From Chitinophagaceae bacterium (lineage in GTDB: Bacteria; Bacteroidota; Bacteroidia; Chitinophagales; Chitinophagaceae), in NCBI GenBank assembly GCA_004028795.1, contig SAIW01000007.1, positions 310,001 to 374,000 of the forward strand: DNA of 64,000 nt. Reading direction: 5' to 3'. Below are positions 7,448 through 15,706 of the stretch, in pieces. Position 1 is the first letter of the stretch, and each line of letters starts with the position of its first letter. The notes under the pieces are model-generated. The model did no database searches, had not been told where the DNA came from, and saw only the letters and a list, made by a program, of their open reading frames with translations. A program made the position numbers and the translations under genes.

Positions 7448-8082
7448 GAACCAAAGTTTGTGGTATGACGGATATCGAACAAGTGCAACAACTAAATGAT
7501 ATTGGTGTTGAGTTTTGCGGATTTATTTTCTATCCCAAAAGTCCGCGTTATGTATTCAGACACATGCCTGCATCAAGCATAAAAAAGGTAAGAGGTAAAA
7601 TAAATAAGGTTGGTGTATTTGTAAATGAGCATGAAGAAGAGATCTTAAAAACGGTGGATGATTGCGGTTTGTATTTAGTGCAATTACATGGAGATGAAAC
7701 GCCCAAACAATGCGAAAAAATATCAGATTATATAACCACTATTAAAGCTTTTCGGTTAAGTGAAGGCGACAATATAATGTGGAAGATTAAAGATTATATT
7801 GATGTAGTTGATATGTTTTTGTTTGATACAGAAGGAGCAGGCTATGGAGGAACAGGGAAGAAATTTAATTGGGATGTTTTGAAAGGGTTAAATATCGGTA
7901 AGCCCTTTTTTTTAAGCGGAGGCATTCAACCTTCAGATGTAGAACAATTGCAGGCTTTTTCGAAAGATATTGTTGCAAAAGACCTGTTTTCGGTAGATAT
8001 TAACAGCAAGTTTGAAATTTCTCCCGGCATAAAAGATATTAATTCGGTCGAAAAATTCGTTAATAATGTTAAGAACATATAA
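7444..8082 (+). CDS. trpF: Phosphoribosylanthranilate isomerase
   Basis: The 212-residue TIM-barrel isomerase carries the catalytic Cys in MRTKVCGMTD and the Asp in FLFDTEGAGYGGTGKKFNW. The phosphate-binding FFLSGGIQPSDV follows. It overlaps trpC by four bases (ATGA). The next start (8084) is two bases after its stop, so the unknown protein that follows is in the same transcript. Confidence 0.95.
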   Translation: MRTKVCGMTDIEQVQQLNDIGVEFCGFIFYPKSPRYVFRHMPASSIKKVRGKINKVGVFVNEHEEEILKTVDDCGLYLVQLHGDETPKQCEKISDYITTIKAFRLSEGDNIMWKIKDYIDVVDMFLFDTEGAGYGGTGKKFNWDVLKGLNIGKPFFLSGGIQPSDVEQLQAFSKDIVAKDLFSVDINSKFEISPGIKDINSVEKFVNNVKNI

Positions 8083-8083
8083 A

Positions 8084-10384
8084 ATGAAGCTATTTCTCTT
8101 ATCAGGTATGGTTTTATTAACTGTTGCTGCTGTTGCACAACAGGCTAATGACACTACGCCTATAAGTAAAGAAAAGACTGAGTTTTATAAAAATTACGGC
8201 GAATATTTAATTAAAAGTAAAAGCAATAAACCTGCTGCATCAGTGGATAGTTCAATATATCTTCATCAAAAAAAACAGCAAGTTAAACCTGTTGTTAAAG
8301 CTGAACTACCCGCAACAGAAATAAAAGGTGCCATTGTAAGCGGAAAGAAAAAATCATTTGAAATTGCTCCGGGTAAACCGCAGGAAATTGAAAAGAAAGT
8401 AATTCCTCAACAGATTGAACCAATAAAACCTGCAACTGATAGTGTACGCACCAATCAGCCAACCAATACTACACCTAAGCAGGTAAAATTTATTTTTGAT
8501 AGTACCAAGAGTGTAGTTGCTAAAACAACGGTTGATAGTTCAGTTTATCTTCCTAAAACCAAAGCTGTTGTAAAGCCAACAATAAAAACAGACTTACCCG
8601 GTGAAGAAATAACCGGCATTATAAAAGCTTCAAAAAACAAATCAACAGAAATATTACCCGGCAAATCGCAACCGCAGGAAAAGAAATTTGAAGAGCCCCC
8701 CAAACCGGTACAGGTAAATATTTCAAAGCAGGAAAATGCACTACCTAAACAGGTAAAATTTATTTTCGATAGTACTAAGAGTGCAGTCGCCAAAACAACG
8801 GTTGACAGTTCAGTTTATCTTCCTAAAACCAAAACTGTTGCAAAGCCAATAGTAAAAACAGACTTACCCGCTGAAGAAATAACCGGCACAATAAAAGCTT
8901 CAAAAAAGAAATCAACAGAAATATTACCCGGCAAATCGCAACCGCAGGAAAAGAAATTTGAAGAAGCCCCCAAACCGGTACAGGTAAGTATTTCAAAGCG
9001 GGAAGATGCACCACCTAAGCAGGTGAAATTTATTTTCGATTCAACTAAAACGGCGACTGCTAAAACAACTATCGACAGTTCGGTTTATCTTCCTAAAGTA
9101 AAACAAAAAGCACCGCCTCTTGTAAAAGCCAATGTACCTGCACAGCAAATAACGGGTATATTAACACCAACAAAAAAGAAAGCCTTTGAAGTTGCTCCGG
9201 GCATTACAGCAATAGCAGAACCCACACAGGCAATTCAATCAACTGTTTCAAATATTCCCTTTAAAAAATTTGAGTTTAAAGAAAAACCCGCTGCCAATAA
9301 CCCAGGTGTTTTTGTTGATACCACAAAAATTAAAACAGGAACCGAGGTTGAAACGGTTAGTACAGATTTATTATCCAAACAGATAAAAGGCACCTTATTA
9401 CCTGATAAAAAAAACAATCTCATTATTCCTTCAAAACCTGAAGAAAAAAATATAGAGCCCATTACAAAAAAAGAAAATAAAACTTCAACTGTTGTTGCTA
9501 ATACCTCCGCTTATGATTTTGAAAGAACAACAGTTCCTATCAGGCCAACAACGGTAGATTTAAAACAATACAGCGGCAGCAATTATTTAAATATGTATTC
9601 ATTGCCGCCTGTAGAAGAAAAGAATACATCGGTACAAACGATGAATGATGCTTCAACTTATGTTGATCCTTACGCAAAATATACTGTTCCTAATGCTAAA
9701 GCCAATTATAAATCGCAGTATTTGACACAGGGTGCAATCTTACCAAAAACAGTAGTGGAGCCACTTTCACCGGATTCTATCTATAAAAAATTTGTTGAAG
9801 ACAGCATCAGGCAATCATACATTTACGATTCTATTAAACGTGCAAATGAACAACAGCAGGCATTGCAGAATGTAAGTCAAAATAATCAATCTCAACAAAG
9901 CAACGCTACTAACTATTATCAATCGTACAATAGTTCTTATCAGAATACAGGCTATCATTTTTATTTAACATCAACAGGGCATTATAGTGTAAGCTTTTCG
10001 AACAATAGTTTCTATTTAAATGTTGATGAAAGAGGAACTGTAAAAGATTACGGATTGATAAATAACGGCAGAATATTTAAAGGATTACCTGACGGGAAAA
10101 ATATGCAGGTAATGGGTTTAAATGTAACTTATAATAAAACAAGCCTTGTCAATATTGCCGGGGTTGAAGTAAGTTATGCTTTTGATGGCAGAATAAATAA
10201 AATAGGCAACACCTATATTACCTACAATTATGAAGGTGTAATGGAAAAAGTAGGCGATGTGAATATTCAATACAACAGCAATTTTACTGTATATCGTTTC
10301 GGACCATTTGGTATTGCATACGATATAAACGGGAAAGTGATTGGTGTTGATGAAAACAGAGGATTAATAATTTTAAGTAGATAA
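8084..10384 (+). CDS. Repetitive secreted protein of unknown function in the trp operon
   Basis: I do not recognise this 766-residue protein. The start at 8084 gives a clean signal peptide (MKLFLLSGMVLLTVAAVAQQ); an upstream ATG at 8066 would overlap trpF. Residues about 45-390 hold four imperfect 90-residue repeats (270-bp DNA period, seen at about 8476, 8746 and 9016, with a diverged first copy), each with KFIFDSTK, TTVDSSVYLPK and EILPGKSQPQEKK. They are rich in Lys, Pro, Thr and probably disordered. The last 150 residues (HFYLTSTGHYSVSF onward) look beta-rich with Gly-Asn turns. It separates trpF from trpB, and nothing ties it to tryptophan synthesis beyond position. Confidence 0.8.
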   Translation: MKLFLLSGMVLLTVAAVAQQANDTTPISKEKTEFYKNYGEYLIKSKSNKPAASVDSSIYLHQKKQQVKPVVKAELPATEIKGAIVSGKKKSFEIAPGKPQEIEKKVIPQQIEPIKPATDSVRTNQPTNTTPKQVKFIFDSTKSVVAKTTVDSSVYLPKTKAVVKPTIKTDLPGEEITGIIKASKNKSTEILPGKSQPQEKKFEEPPKPVQVNISKQENALPKQVKFIFDSTKSAVAKTTVDSSVYLPKTKTVAKPIVKTDLPAEEITGTIKASKKKSTEILPGKSQPQEKKFEEAPKPVQVSISKREDAPPKQVKFIFDSTKTATAKTTIDSSVYLPKVKQKAPPLVKANVPAQQITGILTPTKKKAFEVAPGITAIAEPTQAIQSTVSNIPFKKFEFKEKPAANNPGVFVDTTKIKTGTEVETVSTDLLSKQIKGTLLPDKKNNLIIPSKPEEKNIEPITKKENKTSTVVANTSAYDFERTTVPIRPTTVDLKQYSGSNYLNMYSLPPVEEKNTSVQTMNDASTYVDPYAKYTVPNAKANYKSQYLTQGAILPKTVVEPLSPDSIYKKFVEDSIRQSYIYDSIKRANEQQQALQNVSQNNQSQQSNATNYYQSYNSSYQNTGYHFYLTSTGHYSVSFSNNSFYLNVDERGTVKDYGLINNGRIFKGLPDGKNMQVMGLNVTYNKTSLVNIAGVEVSYAFDGRINKIGNTYITYNYEGVMEKVGDVNIQYNSNFTVYRFGPFGIAYDINGKVIGVDENRGLIILSR
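8476..9250 (+). repeat. 270-bp tandem coding repeats (about three copies)
   Basis: Long stretches of near-identical DNA recur at a 270-bp period. For example CAGGTAAAATTTATTTT and CAGTTTATCTTCCTAAA occur in three successive units. The two central units are nearly identical, suggesting recent duplication; the third is more diverged. Confidence 0.8.
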
Positions 10385-10426
10385 TTTTTAATTGAACGAT
10401 ACGAGAATAGATTAAACAAGTGAACA

Positions 10427-11668
10427 ATGATTAATGTGATGACGCCTAACAATAAAGGCACTTACAAACAACCGAACATCTTTGGTTATTATGGAAATTT
10501 CGGCGGAGCTTATATTCCTGAAATGCTGCACAGAAATGTTGAAGAACTGCAAAAAAATTACATCAACATTATGTATGAAGCAGGCTTTCAGCAGGCGTTT
10601 CAGCAGTTGTTAAAAGATTATGTAGGCAGACCAACGCCCTTGTATTTTGCAGAAAGATTAAGCAAACTGCACAATACCAATATCTATCTTAAAAGAGAAG
10701 ATTTATGCCATACCGGTGCTCATAAAATCAACAATACAATCGGTCAGATTTTATTGGCAGAACGGTTAGGTAAAAAAAGAATTATTGCAGAAACAGGAGC
10801 CGGCCAGCATGGTGTAGCAACAGCAACAGTTTGTGCATTGAAAGGAGTGGAGTGCATTGTGTATATGGGTGAAAAAGACATTGAAAGGCAGGCACCCAAT
10901 GTTGCCAGAATGAGAATGTTAGGTGCTAAAGTAATTCCTGCCAAAAGCGGAAGTAAAACTTTAAAAGATGCTACCAACGAAGCCATAAGAGATTGGATTA
11001 ATAATCCCAACGATACACATTATATCATCGGTAGTGTGGTGGGCCCGCACCCTTATCCAGATATGGTTGCACGTTTTCAAAGTGTTATCAGCCAGGAAAT
11101 TCGTAAACAATTAAATGCAATAACAGATAAAGAATTGCCAACACATGTGGTTGCTTGTGTGGGCGGCGGCAGCAATGCAGCAGGAGCATTCTATCATTTT
11201 TTAGATGAATTATCTGTACAGTTAATAGCTGTTGAAGCAGGCGGTCATGGTGTTAATAGCGGTTTCAGTGCTGCTACAACGCAACTTGGTAAACCCGGTG
11301 TATTGCACGGTAGCAAAAGTATTGTGATGCAGACTGATGATGGACAGGTTGTAGAGCCACACAGCATTTCAGCGGGATTGGATTATCCGGGTATCGGCCC
11401 TTTGCATGCCCATTTATTCGATAGCGGCAGAGGTAAGTTTTTAAGTGCAACAGATAAAGAAGCATTAGACGCAGCTTTTCAATTGGCACAGTTAGAAGGT
11501 ATCATTCCTGCATTGGAAACTGCACATGCATTCGCAGCTCTGCATCAACTCAAGTTTAAAACAAACGATGTAGTAGTATTATGTTTAAGTGGCAGAGGTG
11601 ATAAAGACATGGCAACTTATATGAAGGAGATAGATAACAGAAGCCTGCCTGCCGGACAGGTAGGTTAA
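10427..11668 (+). CDS. trpB: Tryptophan synthase beta subunit
   Basis: The 413-residue PLP enzyme joins indole with serine. The PLP lysine is K100 in [10 protein letters not shown]; the phosphate-binding loop is [12 protein letters not shown]; and the cation/indole side shows [10 protein letters not shown] near the end. Start is 10427, but MTPNNKG at 10439 is also possible. The last seven codons (LPAGQVG) are a 21-bp palindromic insertion. Without it the gene would read on as AAC AGA AGT TAA and end in ...DNRS. The extension lies beyond the catalytic core and probably does no harm. Confidence 0.96.
   Translation: MINVMTPNNKGTYKQPNIFGYYGNFGGAYIPEMLHRNVEELQKNYINIMYEAGFQQAFQQLLKDYVGRPTPLYFAERLSKLHNTNIYLKREDLCHTGAHKINNTIGQILLAERLGKKRIIAETGAGQHGVATATVCALKGVECIVYMGEKDIERQAPNVARMRMLGAKVIPAKSGSKTLKDATNEAIRDWINNPNDTHYIIGSVVGPHPYPDMVARFQSVISQEIRKQLNAITDKELPTHVVACVGGGSNAAGAFYHFLDELSVQLIAVEAGGHGVNSGFSAATTQLGKPGVLHGSKSIVMQTDDGQVVEPHSISAGLDYPGIGPLHAHLFDSGRGKFLSATDKEALDAAFQLAQLEGIIPALETAHAFAALHQLKFKTNDVVVLCLSGRGDKDMATYMKEIDNRSLPAGQVG
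11644..11664. repeat. 21-bp palindromic mini-element in the 3' end of trpB
   Basis: This is an inverted copy of the 479-499 element, starting CCTGCCTGCC and ending ACAGGTAGG. It adds exactly seven codons before the trpB stop. Confidence 0.75.
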
Positions 11669-11706
11669 CTTTATGTACTTAGCTTTTGTATTTCATACCA
11701 TCGCCC

Positions 11707-11726
11707 CTTGCGTCGCACACTTGTAC
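11707..11726 (+). repeat. GTTGCGTCGCAC-family intergenic repeat
   Basis: CTTGCGTCGCACACTTGTAC lies in the 160-bp trpB-trpA gap, which otherwise holds only AT-rich sequence. Confidence 0.7.
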
Positions 11727-11828
11727 TTTTATAACTTTTATCAACAAATAAGAAATATAATAATCCATACTCAATAAGCAACTTTTTTTGCAGATTGATT
11801 ATTGTTTATTGAAAATTGAATATTTTAA

Positions 11829-12617
11829 ATGAGTAGGTTACAACAAATATTTCAGCAAAAAAGTAATCGTGTACTTAATGTGTATTGCACGGCAGGTTAT
11901 CCGGCTTTAGACAGCACCTTAACCATTATGAATGCATTGGCAAAAAACGGTGCAGATATTATTGAATTGGGTATGCCCTATAGCGACCCTTTAGCAGATG
12001 GTGAAACAATACAACTCAGCAGTGGTAAGGCTTTAAGCAATGGTATGACTATTAAAACTTTATTTGAACAACTAAAAGGTTTTCGTCAAAGTCCTTCCTT
12101 CGGAGGGGTTGGGGAGGCCGCAGTTGTTTTAATGGGTTATATGAATCCTGTTTTACAATATGGCTTTGAAAAATTCTGTGCAGATGCAGCCGCTGTTGGT
12201 ATTGATGGTTTAATACTTCCTGATTTACCGGAGTACGAATTTGAAACCGAGTACGGAGCCATTATAAAAAAATATGGATTAGATTTTATCTTTTTGGTTA
12301 CCCCCGAAACTTCAGCACAAAGAGTCAGCAAATTAGATGCTTTAAGCTCTGGTTTTTTGTATGCAGTAAGTTCATCTGCCACAACAGGAAAAGATAAAGA
12401 CTTTAATGCTGTTGAAACTTATTTACAAAGATTGCAATCTTACCATTTAAAAAATCCGGTATTGGTGGGTTTTGGTATAAAAGATAAAGCAACTTTTAAT
12501 GCTGCCTGTAAACATGCCAATGGTGCTATTATAGGAACAGCCTATATCAAAGCATTAGAAGGGACGGTTAATATAGAAGAAACAACTAAAAATTTTTTGC
12601 AGGGCATTTTATCCTGA
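11829..12617 (+). CDS. trpA: Tryptophan synthase alpha subunit
   Basis: The 262-residue TIM barrel cleaves indole-glycerol phosphate and channels indole to TrpB. Motifs are the catalytic ELGMPYSDPLADG, LMGYMNPVLQYG, DGLILPDLPEYE and the phosphate loop VSSSATTGKDK. Residues about 87-98 (QSPSFGGVGEAAV) replace the usual short loop before LMGY and are encoded by an in-frame repeat of the family also found in trpE. The insertion is just before a core strand, yet all catalytic motifs are intact, so the enzyme is probably active. Confidence 0.96.
   Translation: MSRLQQIFQQKSNRVLNVYCTAGYPALDSTLTIMNALAKNGADIIELGMPYSDPLADGETIQLSSGKALSNGMTIKTLFEQLKGFRQSPSFGGVGEAAVVLMGYMNPVLQYGFEKFCADAAAVGIDGLILPDLPEYEFETEYGAIIKKYGLDFIFLVTPETSAQRVSKLDALSSGFLYAVSSSATTGKDKDFNAVETYLQRLQSYHLKNPVLVGFGIKDKATFNAACKHANGAIIGTAYIKALEGTVNIEETTKNFLQGILS
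12088..12122 (+). repeat. CCCCTTYRGGGG-family repeat in frame inside trpA
   Basis: CCTTCCTTCGGAGGGGTTGG followed by GGAGGCCGC; the same sequence type, phase and flanks as the trpE copy. Confidence 0.8.
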
Positions 12618-12639
12618 TAATCAATTAATCTTATCAATC

Positions 12640-13236
12640 GTGGTTCTCACAATTATAAAATACAATGCCGGCAATATTCAAAGTGTGCTTTACGCTTTAG
12701 AAAGAATAGGTGTTGAAGCCATTGTAACAGACGATGTGCAGCAAATTCAATCGGCAGATAAAGTAATATTTCCCGGTGTAGGCGAAGCAAGCACAGCCAT
12801 GAATTATTTAAAAGAAAGAGGATTGGATGTTGTAATTAAAAATCTCACACAGCCTGTATTGGGCATCTGTTTGGGTATGCAGTTACTATGCAAACATTCA
12901 GAAGAAAACGATACCGAGTGTTTGGGAATATTTGAAGCAAATGTGAAACGTTTTGCATTGGATAACCAAAACCTTAAAATTCCTCAAATCGGTTGGAATA
13001 AAGTTCAGGATATAACTCAGCCATTGTTTTCAGGCTTTAATTATGAACCCTATTGTTATTTTGTTCATTCTTATTATGCCGAATTATGCGAAGAGACAGC
13101 AGCAACAACATTCTATGGGGTTAAGTTTAGTTCTGCTTTACATAAAAATAATTTTTACGGTGTACAATTTCACCCTGAAAAAAGTGCTGATGCCGGAGAA
13201 AGAATTTTAAAGAACTTTATTGCCCTAAATCCCTAA
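12640..13236 (+). CDS. hisH: Imidazole glycerol phosphate synthase, glutaminase subunit
   Basis: The 198-residue class I amidotransferase supplies ammonia to HisF. The nucleophile is Cys77 in GICLGMQL; His and Glu lie in GVQFHPEKS near residue 182. The GTG start at 12640 gives VLTIIKYNAGNI, matching the family N-terminus, and no ATG fits. The last codons (AAT CCC TAA) lie in the left-end repeat before the DUF559 gene, so the C-terminus may have been altered by that insertion. Confidence 0.94.
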   Translation: MVLTIIKYNAGNIQSVLYALERIGVEAIVTDDVQQIQSADKVIFPGVGEASTAMNYLKERGLDVVIKNLTQPVLGICLGMQLLCKHSEENDTECLGIFEANVKRFALDNQNLKIPQIGWNKVQDITQPLFSGFNYEPYCYFVHSYYAELCEETAATTFYGVKFSSALHKNNFYGVQFHPEKSADAGERILKNFIALNP

Positions 13237-13257
13237 AGGGACTTATAAAACCTCCCT
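13223..13257 (+). repeat. CCCCTTYRGGGG-family repeat, left boundary of DUF559 cassette
   Basis: TCCCTAAAGGGA followed by CTTATAAAACCTCCCT overlaps the hisH stop and runs up to the ATG of the DUF559::hisA gene. It resembles the 4785-4808 element. Confidence 0.65.
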
Positions 13258-14388
13258 ATGAAAGAAAGTATGTTTTATAATGCTAACCCATTAATTTTTA
13301 AGAAAGCTGAAGAGTTAAGAAATAATCCTACACAAGCAGAAGATTTATTGTGGAATTATTTAAGACAAAATGAGCTGGGAATAAAATTTAGAAGGCAGCA
13401 TCCGGCATCAATTTATGTATTAGACTTTTATGCTCATTCAATTAAATTAGCAATTGAAATTGATGGAAATATTCATCAAAATGAGAAAGTAAAACAGAAT
13501 GATATTGAAAGGCAAAAACATTTAGAAAGTTTAGGTATTAACTTTATTCGTTTTACGAATCAGCAAGTTTTGTTCGAGCCGGAAAGAGTAATAAATTTCA
13601 TCCAACAAAAAATAATAGTTTCAAAAAATAATATTGTGCAAATAACAAACTCCCCTTCAGGGGCTGGGGGCTTTATCATTCCCGCAATAGACATAATAGA
13701 AGGTAAATGTGTTCGGCTTACTGAAGGAGATTATGCTCAAAAGAAAATTTATAATGAACATCCTTTAGAAGTTGCTAAACAATTTGAAGATGCAGGCTTG
13801 CAACGATTACATTTAGTTGATTTGGACGGAGCTAAAGCAGGTAAAGTAACCAATTGGAAAGTATTAGAAACCATTGCAGCCAAAACAAAACTGATTATAG
13901 ATTTTGGCGGTGGTATTAAAACTGATAAGGATGTTACCATTGTTTTTGAAAGCGGTGCAGCATTGGCAACTGTTGGTAGTATGGCTGTTAAAAAAGAAAC
14001 AGAATTTGTAAAATGGTTAGTACAGTTTGGTGCAGATAAATTTTTATTAGGGGCAGATGTTAAGAATGAAAAAATTGCTGTCGGTGGTTGGTTAGAAACA
14101 ACAGATATATGGGTTTATGATTTTATTCAAAACTATAGGGGTAAAGGTGTTCAGCAGCTATTTTGTACAGATGTAAGCAAAGACGGAAAATTAGAAGGTC
14201 CGTCAATTGACCTTTATAAAAACATCATTCAACAATTTCCTGAATTATATTTTATTGCCAGCGGCGGCGTAAGTTCTATACAGGATTTAGAAGCATTAAA
14301 AACAATCGGATGTAAAGCAGCCATTGTAGGTAAAGCAATTTATGAAGGAAGAATTGAGTTGAATGAATTAAGTAAGTTGAATAATTAA
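13258..14388 (+). CDS. hisA: DUF559 (Vsr-like nuclease) domain fused to HisA (ProFAR isomerase)
   Basis: The 376-residue ORF has two unrelated parts. Residues 1-120 are a DUF559 domain, a Vsr/PD-(D/E)xK-like family: [28 protein letters not shown] (D56), [10 protein letters not shown] (E67, D69) and [10 protein letters not shown]. Residues 140-376 are a complete HisA, the TIM-barrel isomerase of histidine synthesis, with D145 in [13 protein letters not shown] and D in [14 protein letters not shown]. Residues 131-139 (NSPSGAGGF) are encoded by a CCCCTTCAGGGG repeat. HisA has lost its usual ATG: the repeat ends CTTT and the next codons are ATC ATT CCC. HisA must come from the fusion or from an in-frame GTG at 13636. 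Gene order hisH-A-F shows HisA is native and DUF559 is the intruder. Confidence 0.9.
   Translation: MKESMFYNANPLIFKKAEELRNNPTQAEDLLWNYLRQNELGIKFRRQHPASIYVLDFYAHSIKLAIEIDGNIHQNEKVKQNDIERQKHLESLGINFIRFTNQQVLFEPERVINFIQQKIIVSKNNIVQITNSPSGAGGFIIPAIDIIEGKCVRLTEGDYAQKKIYNEHPLEVAKQFEDAGLQRLHLVDLDGAKAGKVTNWKVLETIAAKTKLIIDFGGGIKTDKDVTIVFESGAALATVGSMAVKKETEFVKWLVQFGADKFLLGADVKNEKIAVGGWLETTDIWVYDFIQNYRGKGVQQLFCTDVSKDGKLEGPSIDLYKNIIQQFPELYFIASGGVSSIQDLEALKTIGCKAAIVGKAIYEGRIELNELSKLNN
13649..13674 (+). repeat. CCCCTTYRGGGG-family repeat forming the DUF559/HisA junction
   Basis: ACTCCCCTTCAGGGGCTGGG followed by GGCTTT is the same right-end type that precedes trpG and trpD. Here it is translated and links the two domains. 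Confidence 0.8.
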
Positions 14389-14397
14389 TTAAGTTTT

Positions 14398-15156
14398 ATG
14401 TTGACTAAACGCATCATACCCTGTTTAGATATTAAAGACGGCAGAACCGTTAAGGGAACCAATTTTGTAAATCTTCGCGATGCCGGCGACCCTGTTGAGT
14501 TAGGTGCCATGTATGCCAAACAAGGTGCAGATGAATTGGTGTTTTTAGATATTACTGCAACTGTTGAAAAACGAAAAACATTGAGTGAACTGGTTAATAA
14601 AATTGCTCATAACATTAATATTCCGTTTACTGTTGGCGGAGGCATCAGCAGTGTGGAAGATGTAAGTGTGTTATTGCAAAATGGGGCAGATAAAATTTCC
14701 GTGAACACATCTGCTTTTAAAAATCCGCAGTTAGTGAATGATTTAGCGAAAGAATTCGGTAGTCAGTGTGTGGTATTAGCCATTGATACAAAAAAAGAAG
14801 AAGACGGTGAATGGTATGTGTACCTGAATGGCGGCAGAACAAAGACTGAAATAAAATGCTTTGGTTGGGCAAAGCAAGCAGTCGATTTAGGTGCAGGCGA
14901 AATATTATTAACCAGTATGAATAATGATGGAACCAAACAGGGTTTTGCATTAGATATAACTAAGCAATTGGCTGAAAACCTTGCTGTACCTGTTATTGCA
15001 AGCGGCGGCGGCGGAACCATGCAGCATTTTGTAGATGTGTTTCAACAAGCAAATGCAGATGCAGCTTTGGCAGCAAGCATTTTTCATTTTAAAGAAATAG
15101 CTATTCCTGATTTGAAGCAATATTTGAAAGAACAACATATAGCAATGAGAATGTAG
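14398..15156 (+). CDS. hisF: Imidazole glycerol phosphate synthase, cyclase subunit
   Basis: The 252-residue TIM barrel pairs with HisH to form IGP and AICAR. The two catalytic aspartates are in [14 protein letters not shown] and [13 protein letters not shown], with phosphate-binding GGGISS and ASGGGGTM loops. It starts 9 bp after the hisA stop. A hairpin repeat begins within 5 bp of its stop. Confidence 0.96.
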   Translation: MLTKRIIPCLDIKDGRTVKGTNFVNLRDAGDPVELGAMYAKQGADELVFLDITATVEKRKTLSELVNKIAHNINIPFTVGGGISSVEDVSVLLQNGADKISVNTSAFKNPQLVNDLAKEFGSQCVVLAIDTKKEEDGEWYVYLNGGRTKTEIKCFGWAKQAVDLGAGEILLTSMNNDGTKQGFALDITKQLAENLAVPVIASGGGGTMQHFVDVFQQANADAALAASIFHFKEIAIPDLKQYLKEQHIAMRM

Positions 15157-15160
15157 TTTA

Positions 15161-15242
15161 ACCACAAAGTAATCTAAGTGCTGCACAAAGAACATAAATA
15201 AAACTCCGTGAACTTTGTGTAACCCTTTGTGACCTCCGTGGT
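15161..15242. repeat. ACCACAAAG...CTCCGTGGT hairpin repeat
   Basis: An 82-bp element with complementary ends and inner units CTGCACAAAGAAC and ACCCTTTGTGACC. It is highly similar to 15503-15584 in the same orientation; the two flank a 60-codon ORF. Confidence 0.75.
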
Positions 15243-15263
15243 AAAAATTAAAATTTAAAAACT

Positions 15264-15446
15264 ATGTGGTTAATATTTATTTTGGCAATTGTTGTATTGT
15301 ATTTATTTTTTTCTTTAAATAAGAGTAATAAAAACAGAAGAAGTAATAACAGAGCGAGGTATAGAGATAAACAAGAAGAACTATTGCAAATACTGCGGGA
15401 AAAGAATAACAAAGAACTGAAAGATGAAGTTGAAAAAGGAAGCTAA
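15264..15446 (+). CDS. Small single-pass membrane protein, unknown
   Basis: The 60-residue ORF has a hydrophobic N-terminal helix (MWLIFILAIVVLYLFFSL) followed by a strongly basic stretch and a charged coiled-coil-like tail ending DEVEKGS. The positive-inside rule predicts a short N-terminus outside and a cytoplasmic tail. I do not recognise a family. It sits between hisF and hisIE with an ACCACAAAG hairpin repeat on each side. It could be a real small gene or a chance ORF; the membrane helix plus ATG placement favours a real one. Confidence 0.5.
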   Translation: MWLIFILAIVVLYLFFSLNKSNKNRRSNNRARYRDKQEELLQILREKNNKELKDEVEKGS

Positions 15447-15502
15447 AAAACTCATGTATATTCATCTGTAAAGCTAATCACATGTTTAAAGTTATCAGCT
15501 TA

Positions 15503-15584
15503 ACCACAAAGTACACGGAGTGCTGCACAAAGAACACAAAGAAAACGCTGTGACCTCTGTGTAAACCTTTGTGACCTCTGTGGT
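15503..15584. repeat. ACCACAAAG...CTCTGTGGT hairpin repeat
   Basis: Second full copy, in direct orientation to 15161-15242 and with the same internal spacing. Confidence 0.75.
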
Positions 15585-15605
15585 TAATTAAAAGATGAAT
15601 AAAGA

Positions 15606-15643
15606 ACGGAACGCACAAGAGTGCGACGCAACAGAAGCTTAAT
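15606..15643 (-). repeat. GTTGCGTCGCAC-family intergenic repeat
   Basis: ACGGAACGCACAAGAGTGCG followed by ACGCAACAGAAGCTTAAT, a nearly full-length copy located 63 bp before hisIE. Confidence 0.75.
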
Positions 15644-15706
15644 TAATAATCCTAAGTTTGTAACCCAAATAATTCTTGTAATTCGATAAAATTCGCGGTA
15701 TAAAAA

